This document shows positions 8,466-17,599 of a stretch of DNA of 64,000 nucleotides, piece by piece. The DNA lies in the NCBI RefSeq assembly GCF_000311825.1, contig NZ_HE978567.1, forward strand, positions 253,466 through 317,465, written 5' to 3'. Made by a program: the position numbers and the translations under genes. Source of the stretch: Peptoniphilus grossensis ph5 (GTDB taxonomy: Bacteria > Bacillota > Clostridia > Tissierellales > Peptoniphilaceae). Positions within the stretch are counted from its first letter, which is position 1. Each line of letters starts with the position of its first letter. A model generated the notes under the pieces. The model was not told the DNA's origin, ran no database searches, and was given only the letters and a program-made list of their open reading frames with translations.

Positions 8466-9209
8466 TTACACCCTCACGTGAGGATTGGTGTATTGACCAT
8501 GTTTTTTTGTGTGTTTCCCATATTGAATAGAAAACTTTGGACATCTGTGCAGACAGCCAAGACAGGCAATGCACTTTTCTTTTACCCAGACAGGTCTTTC
8601 ATTTACTAATTTTATTGCGGCAATAGGACACTTTCTTTGGCACAGCCCGCATCCAATACAGGTATCTTCAACATGAAAATTAGATGTCTTTCTAGTCCAA
8701 GAATTATAAAGTGGTTGTGCGAATAAATCTACTAAGAAAGATGGCATTCTAGGACTCATCTTTTCATTTTCTTCTCTATTTCTAATTCTCTCAATAAGAG
8801 AATCTATTTCTTTTTCAGTATTTTTCGTGAACTTCTCAACTTTTTCCTCAGTAGAAAGATCAAAAATAGGAGTCCAGGTATCTGCCATCTTGACAGAATA
8901 AAAGGCATTGATTTTTATACCTGACAGAGCCCTCTTCGCCATTACATCTGACGCACCTGGCGTCGTTCCGTATGTAGAAATAAAATAAAGATACTTGGCT
9001 CTTACATCTATTTTTTCCAAAAAATCTTTTACAAGGCTTGGGAGTCCCCAATTATAAGTTGGTGAAATGATTCCAATTTCATCATCTTGAAAATCAAATT
9101 TAGCTTCTCTCATGAAGTCCACCATAGAAAAAATTTCTTGATTAAATTCTTTTCCTATTCTAGTGGCTAGGTACTTGCAATTTCCCGTAGCCGAAAAATA
9201 AATTATCAT
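8466..9209 (-). CDS. EFR1-family flavodoxin-ferredoxin protein
   Basis: The start is placed at 9209, an ATG after AAAAGGAGAAAAG, giving 247 residues. The first ~150 residues are flavodoxin-like, with the FMN phosphate loop YFSATGNCKYLA. The C-terminus has two 4Fe-4S motifs of the CxxCxxCxxxCP type (CIGCGLCQRKCP and CIACLGCLHRCP). Such proteins shuttle electrons in anaerobes between ferredoxin-type clusters and FMN. The partner is not seen, as the neighbours are unrelated small membrane genes. Confidence 0.9.
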   Translation of the reverse strand: MIIYFSATGNCKYLATRIGKEFNQEIFSMVDFMREAKFDFQDDEIGIISPTYNWGLPSLVKDFLEKIDVRAKYLYFISTYGTTPGASDVMAKRALSGIKINAFYSVKMADTWTPIFDLSTEEKVEKFTKNTEKEIDSLIERIRNREENEKMSPRMPSFLVDLFAQPLYNSWTRKTSNFHVEDTCIGCGLCQRKCPIAAIKLVNERPVWVKEKCIACLGCLHRCPKFSIQYGKHTKKHGQYTNPHVRV

Positions 9210-9357
9210 CTTTTCTCCTTTTATTAATTCATTTTCAAAATATCTACTTCTTCTCAAAAATAGTGGTTACCTTAAAATATCTTGTGTCCATATAAAAGAT
9301 AATTATATTAATCCCTTTATGTCCTCCAACTTTATCATTACTTTTATTTTAATCCTT

Positions 9358-9579
9358 TTAATTTAAAAAATTAAAGGGGAAAATTAAAAACTCCTTAGCT
9401 GTAAAATATGACTCATCCTCTTCCATCCTGTGGTACTTGGTGTAGGAATATAAAATAGCCTTATAAGAAACAGTGCCACCATCCTTGTAGCGATAAGTTA
9501 TGGGACAGAGCAAAACTAAAAGAAGTAGCAAAATAAATAGCTTTTTCCTTTTCTTTTTATCCCTCTTTCTTTTTATCAT
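9358..9579 (-). CDS. Small single-span membrane protein
   Basis: The 73-residue protein has a very basic N-terminus, one hydrophobic helix (FILLLLLVLLCPI) and a short outer part with YKDGGTVSYKAILYSYTKYH. I recall similar short proteins with a DGGT motif in other Bacillota, but the function is unknown. A ribosome site with GGGGG precedes the ATG. A pseudogene copy lies at 8037-8258. Confidence 0.65.
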   Translation of the reverse strand: MIKRKRDKKKRKKLFILLLLLVLLCPITYRYKDGGTVSYKAILYSYTKYHRMEEDESYFTAKEFLIFPFNFLN

Positions 9580-9740
9580 AAATTATCCCCCTTAAAATTT
9601 TACAAATGTACTTTAAGTCTACATTTAATACTTCCTCTAAATAGATAATATCATTTTTTTACAATCTTTTTCTAAGTAATTTAATACTTTTTCTAATTAT
9701 TGCAATTTTATTTGTCCTTTTACCTTTATAATACAAGATA

Positions 9741-9772
9741 CAAAAAAACGACTAAGATTTTTTCTTAATCGT
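9741..9772 (-). terminator. Terminator after the small membrane gene at 9829
   Basis: A 10-bp stem with one mismatch (ACGACTAAGA at 9748-9757, TCTTAATCGT at 9763-9772) is followed on the minus strand by seven T. It lies about 60 nt past the stop of the 66-residue gene. Confidence 0.7.
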
Positions 9773-9828
9773 CTTTCCCTTTTCCACTATCTAAATTTTT
9801 TAATTTAAAATTTTTTGTAATTAATAAT

Positions 9829-10029
9829 TTATTTTTTACTTCTAAAAAATTTTACGAGACAAGCAAGCATTCCTATTACATATATAAGATAAAAAATATG
9901 TAGGACAGCAACTGGCATCCTAATACTCGCTTCTGGATGCCTTAAGGCGTAGCTTAAAAAAATAATCATAAGAACAAACATTATTATAAAGCAGATTAAA
10001 TATTTTCTCTTACCTCGTCCATTTAACAT
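9829..10029 (-). CDS. Small membrane protein, two predicted spans
   Basis: The 66-residue product has a basic start, then two hydrophobic helices split by a short loop (LRHPEASIRMP), and a basic end. A GGAGG site precedes the ATG. No family is recognised. It sits alone between the PadR gene and a terminator. Confidence 0.55.
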   Translation of the reverse strand: MLNGRGKRKYLICFIIMFVLMIIFLSYALRHPEASIRMPVAVLHIFYLIYVIGMLACLVKFFRSKK

Positions 10030-10218
10030 TTTATACCTCCCTTTGGAAGTGAATCCTCTTAACCCCCTCCTAGATAAGGAGGTCTTTACTTTTTCCCTTT
10101 TTTAATTTTTATTATGTCTTAATTTATTTCATATATTTTTTAATAAGGCTAGTCTTTTTCTCTGATAGCCAAAATAATTTCCATCAATTAGTAGGCTTCC
10201 CCGAATTATTTATAACCA

Positions 10219-10530
10219 TCAGCCATGAAAATGATTTTCGTAGTTATCTATTAAAAGTCTAAGTCTCTTCACTTCTTCTTCTAGAAGCTCTCTGCCCTCA
10301 CCTGTTATTTCATAATATTTTCCCTTTTTATCCACTTCAACTCTTGTAATCAAATCATTTTCTAAAAACTGTGCCAAAAGGGCGTAAAGGGTTCCTGGTG
10401 CAAGCCTTATTCTTCCTCTTGTGATTTCACTTACCCAAGAGGTGATCTCTGCCCCATTTCTCACTTGACCTAGTGCCAAGAGGGTGAAGTACATGGGCTC
10501 TGTTAGGGTTTGGAATTGGTCTCTTGCCAT
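10219..10530 (-). CDS. PadR-family transcriptional regulator
   Basis: The 103-residue protein is a PadR winged helix: TLLALGQVRNGAEI, then RLAPGTLYALLAQFLENDLI and KYYEITGEGRELLEEE, and a short C-terminal dimer helix. It is encoded 2 nt after the DUF2812 gene. PadR regulators often control the operon they sit in, commonly a membrane protein for stress or toxic compounds. A dyad of TATCGATA-type sequence over the operon promoter is a likely binding site. Confidence 0.9.
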   Translation of the reverse strand: MARDQFQTLTEPMYFTLLALGQVRNGAEITSWVSEITRGRIRLAPGTLYALLAQFLENDLITRVEVDKKGKYYEITGEGRELLEEEVKRLRLLIDNYENHFHG

Positions 10531-10532
10531 GT

Positions 10533-11774
10533 CTACACCTCCAAGATCCTTGCAATATCCTTTTGGACCTCTTCATCTTCAAGATTTCCACTTACTTCTA
10601 AGACCACATTCTTGTATAAAATCAAATAGTCTTCTTGATCTGATAAGATATATATCCTGTCATAGGGATAGGCTTCAGAGATGTCCTTAACAAATTCAGC
10701 CCTATAAGGGTGCTTCATAGTATCTTTTAAAATTCTTTCAAATAAATTGCATGCAAGGTCCTGTGACTTTACAACAGTCTTTATTATGCCAAGCTTATTT
10801 TTTTCTGATGAATAATAATCGCAGCTTTCTGTCAAAAAGCTTCTCCTTTCCCTAGTCTTAATAAAATCTCTCACAACTTGGCTTTCAATCTCATTAGCCG
10901 TAGATAATTTATCGATTAAGGTAAAAGTAAAAATATTTGTAATTAAAGAAATTAAAACTATCATTGAGATTAAAATAAATTTTTTCTCCTTTCTTTTTAT
11001 GTTCATGGCTTTAATTTTTTTGCGATAGAAATAAATAAATGAAAACATAATAATTGATGGTAAGAGACTTATGATCATATTTGCCCCAGTAGAGTCGCCA
11101 CTAGGAAGTAAAAAGTCTGATGTAAGTGCAACCACTATTAAAATAATTGCAATATAAAATAATATGATAAAGGACTTAGAAAAGGTAAGTCGCGAAAACT
11201 TTATTTCATTTACATCTTTAGCGTCTCTGTTTCTATTTTTAAAAAATATATAATCTCCCAGAGCCAAGGCATCCAAAAGAAGAAATAAAAGGCAAGCTGG
11301 ACCCATAAATATTGTGTAGTTGGAGTAAAATATGTTACTGGATAAAAATTGAGAAATTAAAAAGAAAGATAGGAAGGCAAAAACAATGAAATTTATGCTA
11401 AGAGAAATTATTTCACCCCTGACGCCCTTCTTTAAAATTTCAATTTCTTCACTCCCATCGTTATAAAGAGAGTCTTGGCTTCCTTCTTCTAACTTGTAAA
11501 TGTTCATGTTGAAGGTCCTGTATACAAGATGCCAACCAAAATCTCCTGCCATATCATCAAAGTCCCTTAGTTCATCCTTGGAGAAGGCAGAAAAGGATCC
11601 TTCATTAGGAGCCATGGAAATTTTGTATCTGGCATCTTCTGGTTCAGTTTTTTTAAACTTGTGGATAAAGGGCAAAATTATTTTTTCAATTTGCCAGCCC
11701 TTTTTTGCCATGTCTTCATACCATTTTTCAACAAGTCCAAAGTTTGTATAAGCTAAATATTTTGTCTTTAACAT
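10533..11774 (-). CDS. DUF2812 membrane protein
   Basis: The 413-residue protein begins with a DUF2812 domain (about 1-120; FGLVEKWYEDMAKKGWQIEK, DFGWHLVYRTFNM), followed by four to six membrane helices (about 125-280) and a soluble C-terminal part of about 130 residues. DUF2812 proteins are regularly paired with PadR regulators, as here. Their biochemical role is not established; membrane stress response is a guess. It is the first gene of the two-gene operon. Confidence 0.85.
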   Translation of the reverse strand: MLKTKYLAYTNFGLVEKWYEDMAKKGWQIEKIILPFIHKFKKTEPEDARYKISMAPNEGSFSAFSKDELRDFDDMAGDFGWHLVYRTFNMNIYKLEEGSQDSLYNDGSEEIEILKKGVRGEIISLSINFIVFAFLSFFLISQFLSSNIFYSNYTIFMGPACLLFLLLDALALGDYIFFKNRNRDAKDVNEIKFSRLTFSKSFIILFYIAIILIVVALTSDFLLPSGDSTGANMIISLLPSIIMFSFIYFYRKKIKAMNIKRKEKKFILISMIVLISLITNIFTFTLIDKLSTANEIESQVVRDFIKTRERRSFLTESCDYYSSEKNKLGIIKTVVKSQDLACNLFERILKDTMKHPYRAEFVKDISEAYPYDRIYILSDQEDYLILYKNVVLEVSGNLEDEEVQKDIARILEV

Positions 11775-11792
11775 AATCTTGCCTCCTTTAGT

Positions 11793-11840
11793 ATCGACTA
11801 TCGATAATTAAATTATATATCGATACACGATAGATTGCAA
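11793..11840 (-). promoter_or_regulatory. Promoter and probable PadR operator of the DUF2812-padR operon
   Basis: On the minus strand a -35 TTGCAA (11835-11840) and a -10 TATAAT (11812-11817) are separated by 17 bp. Two arms rich in TATCGATA/CTATCG flank the -10 as an inverted repeat (about 11793-11806 and 11818-11833). The position would let a repressor block the polymerase. That PadR is the binder is inferred from the operon. Confidence 0.75.
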
Positions 11841-11925
11841 TAAGCTTTAAAATATTTTTTAGCGTTTTTCTTAACTTCTCTTTCAAATTTTATTTTTATC
11901 TTTCTCAAAAAATTTTTTATAAATA

Positions 11926-11955
11926 AGGCCCCTAAGATATAAATCCTAGGGACCT
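11926..11955 (-). terminator. Terminator downstream of mgtC
   Basis: A 12-bp stem with two mismatches (AGGCCCCTAAGA, TCCTAGGGACCT) is followed on the minus strand by an AT-rich tract ending in TTTTTT. It ends the MgtC-like transcript before the DUF2812 promoter. Confidence 0.6.
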
Positions 11956-12085
11956 CTAATTTATTTTTCACTTGTTATTATCTCTTTTGACCAAATATTT
12001 ATGGGAAATATCTTTATTTTACTTTAAAAATTATCATTAATATTTTCAATTATTCTCCATAAATTCTTTGAGACTTTTATCGAAA

Positions 12086-12762
12086 TCAGTCTTTATCTTT
12101 TTCTTTACTTAATTTTACTAAACTCATTTGATAATCTGATTTTAGTTTCTTGAAAAATTTACCAATATTATAATTCCTATTAAAGGATAAGGTTGAATTA
12201 ATCATTGATTTATCATTTATATCTTCATCAATTATATCTAATTTTCTAACTTCCACGCCCTCTTTTGATGCAAAATCTAGAAAGCTTTCTTCATTAAAAT
12301 TGTCAGTATCAAATACCATTATATAAGACTTTGTTGTCATATCGTTTATAAAATCACTAACGCCCTTTAAGGATACAAAGGTTACTAGACAAATTATAGT
12401 TGCAATTACTGCTCCTTCATAAAATCCAATTCCCACTGCAAGTCCAATTGCTGCAGATAACCATAGGGTCGCAGCTGTTGTAAGACCCGATACACCTTCT
12501 TTTTTTGAAGTATAGTACCTGCACCTAAAAAACCAATTACACTTACAACTTGGCCCGCAATCCTCGCCGTATCTCGTCCAACATCATCAGATATTTTGCC
12601 AATTCCATCTATTCCTATAAGCATAATTAAACAGGCGCCAACACTAACAATAATATGCGTTCTAAAACCAGCAGCTCTATTTTTCATTTCTCTTTCTACA
12701 CCAATAATGGCCCCCAAAAAGGCTGCTAACAATATTCTAAGTGTCACTAAAAATATATCCAT
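12086..12762 (-). CDS. mgtC: MgtC-like membrane protein, interrupted at a -1 slippery site
   Basis: The open frames 12406-12762 and 12086-12436 make one MgtC/SapB protein of about 225 residues. The first encodes the membrane core (LLAAFLGAIIGVERE, then AAGFRTHIIVSVGACLIM and VIGFLGAGTILQKK). After a -1 shift it continues EGVSGLTTAATLWLSAAIGLA and a soluble ACT-like C-terminus. The break lies at C-A7-G (12507-12499), where the codons read CAA AAA AAG. This places the classic slippery heptamer A-AAA-AAG (12505-12499) exactly in frame, and slippage by -1 yields the correct continuation. MgtC proteins are linked to magnesium limitation and survival. Programmed shift, decay and base-calling error are all possible. 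Confidence 0.75.
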
Positions 12763-13189
12763 CTTTCCCTCCTTTACATAGTACTTAATAATATTTTAAA
12801 TAAGTCCTTTAGTGAAAATTTAATTTTTATATTTTTACTTATTTTCTTTTTGGAAATCTTATTAAATATATTTTAATTAATAAGAAAATTAAAATCTTCC
12901 CTGCAATTTTTCTTTATTTTTATTCAAAAATAAGTTTGAAGTACAAGTACTATCAAACCTACTTTTTGAGAAGAGTAATACATTCTGCGTGAAACAAGTG
13001 AACACTAAGTATGTCAAGTGAACCTGTCTGTATGTTGGAACATATCGACTAAACTATTTAACGATAGCATAAGGTTATCGTTAAATAGTATCAGACTATA
13101 ATGTCCCATACATAGAATACTTTTTGAGACATGTTTTAATGAATCTGAGTCTGTTTGTGAAAATATATCTTAAGAACTATTCAAGTAAA
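12763..13189. other. Intergenic region with the leftmost cassette-type repeat
   Basis: No gene is supported. The region holds repeat A (about 12969-13092) and its hairpin. The short element ACTTTTTGAGA occurs at about 12961 and again at about 13118, flanking the repeat. Confidence 0.5.
12990..13092. repeat. Cassette-flanking repeat A with a 13-bp hairpin
   Basis: The sequence around 12990-13092 is related to 15566-15660: it shares a GAACAC-AAGTATGTCAAGT block, a GGAACATATC block and a hairpin. Here the hairpin is a perfect 13-bp stem (CTATTTAACGATA at 13054-13066, TATCGTTAAATAG at 13076-13088). Both copies lie just downstream, in the minus sense, of a single-gene cassette. Confidence 0.65.
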
Positions 13190-15031
13190 TTATTTTATAC
13201 TATTAAATTCATCTTCTTGTTTACAGTACCTTTCTATTCTTCTATCATATGTGTCTTTGTTGAAATTTTGCCGTGTAATATACAATTTATATCTTTTAAA
13301 AATTTTCTCTTTTAAAAAAATTTTTTCTATTGCACAACATGGGCTAATTTCATAATTATTGTTATTTCTAAGAAAATCAATAAATGTATTTGCTTTTTTA
13401 TTTCTAAACAATTCTGGAGATAACATCCCTATTCGGAAATATTCCTTATTTTTATTATCAAAATAATGTACCACGGGCTGATTGGCAGTTATAAAATTGT
13501 ATAACTTTGTATCATTTAAAATATATATTCCCTCTCTTTCAACAAAAGAGTAAGAAATATTTGTTAATAAAATCGGGACTACATTTACATTATCTATATT
13601 GCAATTAATAGCCTTAAGTCTTGAATTAATGCTTTTCTTTCCATTTTTATCCTTGGTAAAATATTTTAAATTGCGTTTAAATTTATCAATGTAATAATCT
13701 AACTCCTGAATATTACGACAATATCCTCTCACATTCTCATGCTGAAATTGAGTTTTGCACTCAATGACAAACAGTGTATCATCTATATATAGTAAAATAT
13801 CTAATTCATAACTCTCGCCATTACTACTTGTTTTAACATTCTTAATTGCACTAAGATTGTATCTCAATAATAAATTATGTATGTTTTCTTCATATTTTGA
13901 ACCCTTTTTCGATATTTCATTATTATTAGTAAAAAGAACCATTACACTTTTTAGTGGTTCAATCATTTTTATTAATGACGGAAATAAAAGTATAAAATTG
14001 TTGTATTCAATTAAAAATGATGAGAATAAATCATTTTTGCTTTGACCAAATACCAGATGCTTAAAAATAACCTTTATTTCAGCTTCACTAAATTTATTTT
14101 GAAGTAAATCATTTTTTAATTTTTCTATTTCTATTTTTAGTACGTTTTTCTCATTAATAGCTAGTTTATAGAAATAAGTGTAGATGGAAACCCATCTTTC
14201 CAGTTTTATGTCTAGGTATTCTTCAGTTAAGTCTTCGCTATAAAAGAATTCTTTTAATTTTTCTCTAAAGGAATTCGAATATTTAATTATCTCATTTCCA
14301 TTATCAAAATCTTTCAAATTTTTAGCATTATTTAAATTATAGTACTCTAAAAATGAAAATATTCTATCCGTAATTATTCCATGATTTTCTCTAATATATA
14401 ATTTATTAAATAATCCAGTATTTACTTCCACATCTCCGAACATCCAATTAACAATTATATCATTTACTAAATTGAGTAACTGAATTAAAACTAGGATATC
14501 ATTTGAATTTTTATCATCAGTATTTTGAAAACACGTCGACTTGTTATTTTTAAATCCATCTCTAAGCAATGTTCCTAATCCTAAAACGATATTTTCGCTA
14601 GAAACTAAATATTGTTCTTGCTCATACTCAGATGAAGCTTCACTTAATTTATCTAAATTCATAGATATTTGATCATTAAACCTTTCCACCAAGTCTAAAT
14701 ATGAACACTTCATCAGCTCAGTTTTAAATATATCTTCTTTAATTTGATTTCTTTTTTTATTTAGTTTATTACCCTCTTTAGATAATCGTCTAAATTTCTT
14801 ATAACTATTATCTGAAAGGTTATCTTTAACCCAATTTTTTATTAGACATTTAGTATCGTTACTAAATAATTTTTCGTTTCTATCTGTAACAAAATAACCA
14901 GAATATTTTAAAACTTTTAATACTTCTTCCTCATTTTTATTTTTATTAATATGATCCAAATAGTCTAAAGCATTATTCTTTATATTTCTTTCAATTGAAT
15001 TTATTCTCACATCATTGTATTTCTTACTCAT
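13190..15031 (-). CDS. Large protein with a PD-(D/E)XK-type nuclease motif, possible defence protein
   Basis: The start is taken at 15031, an ATG 7 nt after AAGGAG; the open frame extends to 15067 without a ribosome site. The product is about 613 residues, AT-rich in codon use, with a long helical region of unknown family. Toward the C-terminus (roughly residues 395-425) is the pattern YELDILLYIDDTLFVIECKT, the core D...ExK of restriction-like nucleases related to NERD proteins. No helicase, methylase or ATPase motif is seen. It lies alone between repeats A and B. A role in restriction or abortive defence is inferred from the nuclease core and the cassette setting. Confidence 0.6.
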   Translation of the reverse strand: MSKKYNDVRINSIERNIKNNALDYLDHINKNKNEEEVLKVLKYSGYFVTDRNEKLFSNDTKCLIKNWVKDNLSDNSYKKFRRLSKEGNKLNKKRNQIKEDIFKTELMKCSYLDLVERFNDQISMNLDKLSEASSEYEQEQYLVSSENIVLGLGTLLRDGFKNNKSTCFQNTDDKNSNDILVLIQLLNLVNDIIVNWMFGDVEVNTGLFNKLYIRENHGIITDRIFSFLEYYNLNNAKNLKDFDNGNEIIKYSNSFREKLKEFFYSEDLTEEYLDIKLERWVSIYTYFYKLAINEKNVLKIEIEKLKNDLLQNKFSEAEIKVIFKHLVFGQSKNDLFSSFLIEYNNFILLFPSLIKMIEPLKSVMVLFTNNNEISKKGSKYEENIHNLLLRYNLSAIKNVKTSSNGESYELDILLYIDDTLFVIECKTQFQHENVRGYCRNIQELDYYIDKFKRNLKYFTKDKNGKKSINSRLKAINCNIDNVNVVPILLTNISYSFVEREGIYILNDTKLYNFITANQPVVHYFDNKNKEYFRIGMLSPELFRNKKANTFIDFLRNNNNYEISPCCAIEKIFLKEKIFKRYKLYITRQNFNKDTYDRRIERYCKQEDEFNSIK

Positions 15032-15688
15032 ATGAATACTCCTTATTATTTTGCCAACGTTTATCAATTTCTATTTCTTAAGTATTTTAAAAGCATAATT
15101 ATTGTTTTTACAATATATAAATTTTTACATCTATCCCATCAACTGCACCTGTCCGCTGTGATTTTGTAAACTCAACCATACTACAATTTCTTGATGTATG
15201 ACTTCTGATAAAACAATAACAAGAAGAATACTGAAATCAAACTCATCTGCTTAAACTCTCCGATGTCTTAGATTTCGAGATTTTTCTAGCCTTTAGAATC
15301 TGCACTTTTGACAGCAATACCACGCACTCCCCGGTCAATCGCCATGCCGCTTTGCTCCTAGCTCTTGGACAGCTGTCGCGCGGGCAGTGTCATCTACTCA
15401 CGATAACTTTTAGTCTTGTTATTGAGAGCATATCTATACTTGCAGTAGCACGCAGCCAATCAAACTTCACCTTGCTCGTTTTCTTGGGCGTGCCTTGCAT
15501 AGGACGTACATCTGCTTCTACTTCGCTACTTCGTAGCTCGTACAAGCAGTGTTACGCGCTCCTTATGAAACGAATGAACACCAAGTATGTCAAGTAGTCG
15601 CGTTCGTATGTGGGAACATATCCACATACTTTTTAACGATAGCATAATGGTATCGTTAACAGGTATTACCTCGACAAACCGGGAGTTA
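15032..15688. other. Intergenic region carrying repeat B
   Basis: No intact gene is supported in this 657-nt gap. The part from about 15290 to 15600 is markedly more GC-rich than the flanks. It contains repeat B and, in the minus sense, a short open stretch whose peptide is partly shared with repeat C. Confidence 0.5.
15430..15660. repeat. Cassette-flanking repeat B
   Basis: Two blocks are joined here. Positions 15440-15556 match 17604-17720 (repeat C) in the same orientation at roughly 85% identity. Positions 15566-15660 match repeat A, including the stem TTAACGATA/TATCGTTAA (15633-15641, 15651-15659). The composite of the A-type and C-type halves is what one expects at a junction between two inserted cassettes. 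Confidence 0.75.
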
Positions 15689-17176
15689 TTATTTAGTTTG
15701 TAATCGTATTATTTTATTAGCTATGTCTTCTACAAATCTCTTATCATGTTCCACAAATATAAGTGTAGGTTTTGCTTCTTTTATAATTTCCTCAATCTGT
15801 ATTCTTGATATTACATCTATATAATTCAGTGGTTCGTCCCAAACAAATATATGAGCTGGCTTTGATAAACTAACAGCAATTAAAACTTTCCTTTTTTGTC
15901 CATCGCTATAATTCTTCATATCTATTTCAAATAATTCTCTTGCAAAATCTAATTTTCTAAGAATTGTTTTGCACAATGTTTCATCCACACCTTGGTTGTC
16001 AATATACTCGTTTAGGCTACCTGTTAAATTGGATGTATCTTGAGGAATATATGATATTTTTAAATTACTTGCTAATTTTACATCACCTGAATACTCGTGA
16101 TTTAAACCTAATAAAATTTTAATCAAGGTTGATTTTCCGCTACCATTACCCCCGCATATAGCCACTATATCACCTTGCTTTATATCAAAACTTACATCGC
16201 TTAATATCTGTCTTTCTCCATAACATGATGATAAATTTCTAACCAATATTAGAGGATTTTTGTGATGATGTAATGGATGCAATAATAGAAGTTCCTTTGT
16301 TTCAATATCTTTTAGTAAATTTTGTTTTTCTTCTATTGCCTTATTTTGTCTATTCTCCAAATTCTTGGATTTTTTCATCATCTTAGCTGACTGATGACCT
16401 ATATGTCCCTTATCTGGTTTTACGCCTGATACTTTCACACCATTTTTAGTATTTTCGACTTTATCAGACCAAATTTGACTTTGTCTTGCAGCTTCTTTTA
16501 ATCGTTTAATATCTTTTCTTAATTTCTCATTTTGATTAATTTCAAATTGGTCTTTCCTCAATTTATTTTCATACCATGATGTAAAATTTCCTGATTTGAC
16601 ATCAATAGAATTCCTGTTAATAGAAATAACATGATTGATACAACCATCTAAAAAATCTCTATCATGAGATATAAGCAAAAAACCTTTTTTTCTTTTCAGA
16701 TATTCACTGACAACTTTTCTTCCGTCCATATCTAAATGGTTTGTTGGTTCATCTATAAGTAAAAAACCCTCTTCTCTTGTAAACAAAATAGCTAAGAGGA
16801 TTTTTGTCTGTTCTCCTTTAGAAAGCGTTTCAAACTTTCTGTAAACAAGACTCTCATCTACATTTAGCAAATTAAGTTCTCTAAATAATTTCCATTCTTC
16901 CTCATCTGATATTAGTTCTTTATATGACTCAATCCCTAATTTTGAAGTATCAATTATATTTGGTCGAAATTTAATAAATTCAACATCCTTGCTTATTTTA
17001 CCTTGATAAGTTTCTTGATTTAAAAGTAACTTAAATAGAGTTGATTTACCGATTCCATTTCTTCCTATCAATCCCGTTTTCCAGTTTGTATCAAAAGAAA
17101 ACGATACATTTTTAAATATGGGTTTTACATATCCATAATATGAGAAAGTGGGGTTTTCAATTTTAATTGTTGACAC
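15689..17176 (-). CDS. Lsa-like ABC-F ribosomal protection protein
   Basis: The 495-residue protein starts at GTG after AGGGGGTG. It has two nucleotide-binding domains without membrane spans: Walker A GRNGIGKST (about 37-45) and GGNGSGKST (about 343-351), signatures LSKGEQ and YSDGQKRK, and Walker B LLIDEP and FVWDEP. A linker of about 80 residues with a basic coiled coil joins them, as in ABC-F antibiotic-resistance factors that clear lincosamides, pleuromutilins and streptogramin A from the ribosome. The IGRNGIGKST and WKTGLIGRNG features resemble Lsa proteins more than Vga or Msr. The exact allele and drug range cannot be told. It sits with a TfoX-like gene between repeats B and C. Confidence 0.85.
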   Translation of the reverse strand: MSTIKIENPTFSYYGYVKPIFKNVSFSFDTNWKTGLIGRNGIGKSTLFKLLLNQETYQGKISKDVEFIKFRPNIIDTSKLGIESYKELISDEEEWKLFRELNLLNVDESLVYRKFETLSKGEQTKILLAILFTREEGFLLIDEPTNHLDMDGRKVVSEYLKRKKGFLLISHDRDFLDGCINHVISINRNSIDVKSGNFTSWYENKLRKDQFEINQNEKLRKDIKRLKEAARQSQIWSDKVENTKNGVKVSGVKPDKGHIGHQSAKMMKKSKNLENRQNKAIEEKQNLLKDIETKELLLLHPLHHHKNPLILVRNLSSCYGERQILSDVSFDIKQGDIVAICGGNGSGKSTLIKILLGLNHEYSGDVKLASNLKISYIPQDTSNLTGSLNEYIDNQGVDETLCKTILRKLDFARELFEIDMKNYSDGQKRKVLIAVSLSKPAHIFVWDEPLNYIDVISRIQIEEIIKEAKPTLIFVEHDKRFVEDIANKIIRLQTK

Positions 17177-17205
17177 AAAAACACCCCCTACAACTTCTAA
17201 TGTGA

Positions 17206-17526
17206 TTATTTCTTTTTCTTTGGTTTGGGTGCAGGTAATCCATCATACATTGAATTAAGTAAGACAGTTAAAAATTCTTTGTTGTCAACATCATCTACCA
17301 ATAGCATTTCCTTTGCTCCATCATATGGTAACTCGTACTTTGCATTTGGCATGTATGCTATTGCAGATTTAACAGGCTTCACTAAAAACCTTTCATCATA
17401 AATTCCACCAATAATTTTTCCACGATAATAAATTATATATTCACCCATCATTGACCTATATGATATTTCTTCCAAATCGGATAGTTGTTCTAAAATAAAA
17501 TCTAAATATTCTTTACTTGAAGCCAT
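17206..17526 (-). CDS. TfoX N-terminal domain protein
   Basis: The start is the ATG at 17526 after GGAGGTGAAGGG, giving 106 residues. The sequence fits the TfoX/Sxy N-terminal domain: a YRSMMGEYIIYYRGKIIGGIYDERFLVK core and a C-terminal helix ending in a KPKKKK tail. Single-domain TfoX proteins are common in Bacillota, and their function is not established; in Gram-negatives the family regulates competence. It is encoded 30 nt upstream of the ABC-F gene on the same strand, so the two travel as one cassette. Confidence 0.8.
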   Translation of the reverse strand: MASSKEYLDFILEQLSDLEEISYRSMMGEYIIYYRGKIIGGIYDERFLVKPVKSAIAYMPNAKYELPYDGAKEMLLVDDVDNKEFLTVLLNSMYDGLPAPKPKKKK

Positions 17527-17599
17527 ACCCTTCACCTCCAAAAATTTCAATTTGTCTACACCATTTTAATAATTATATTAGATCTATATGTCGGTACTT

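Noticed and set aside
15352..15597. An 81-codon plus-strand open frame in repeat B
   Set aside because: It has no ribosome site, and the repeat C copy of the region does not keep the frame open over the same length; the repeat is better explained as a site or remnant.
12969..15660. Repeats A and B considered as a CRISPR array
   Set aside because: The repeats are long (about 100 nt), only two to three in number, separated by whole genes, and lack regular spacers and cas genes.
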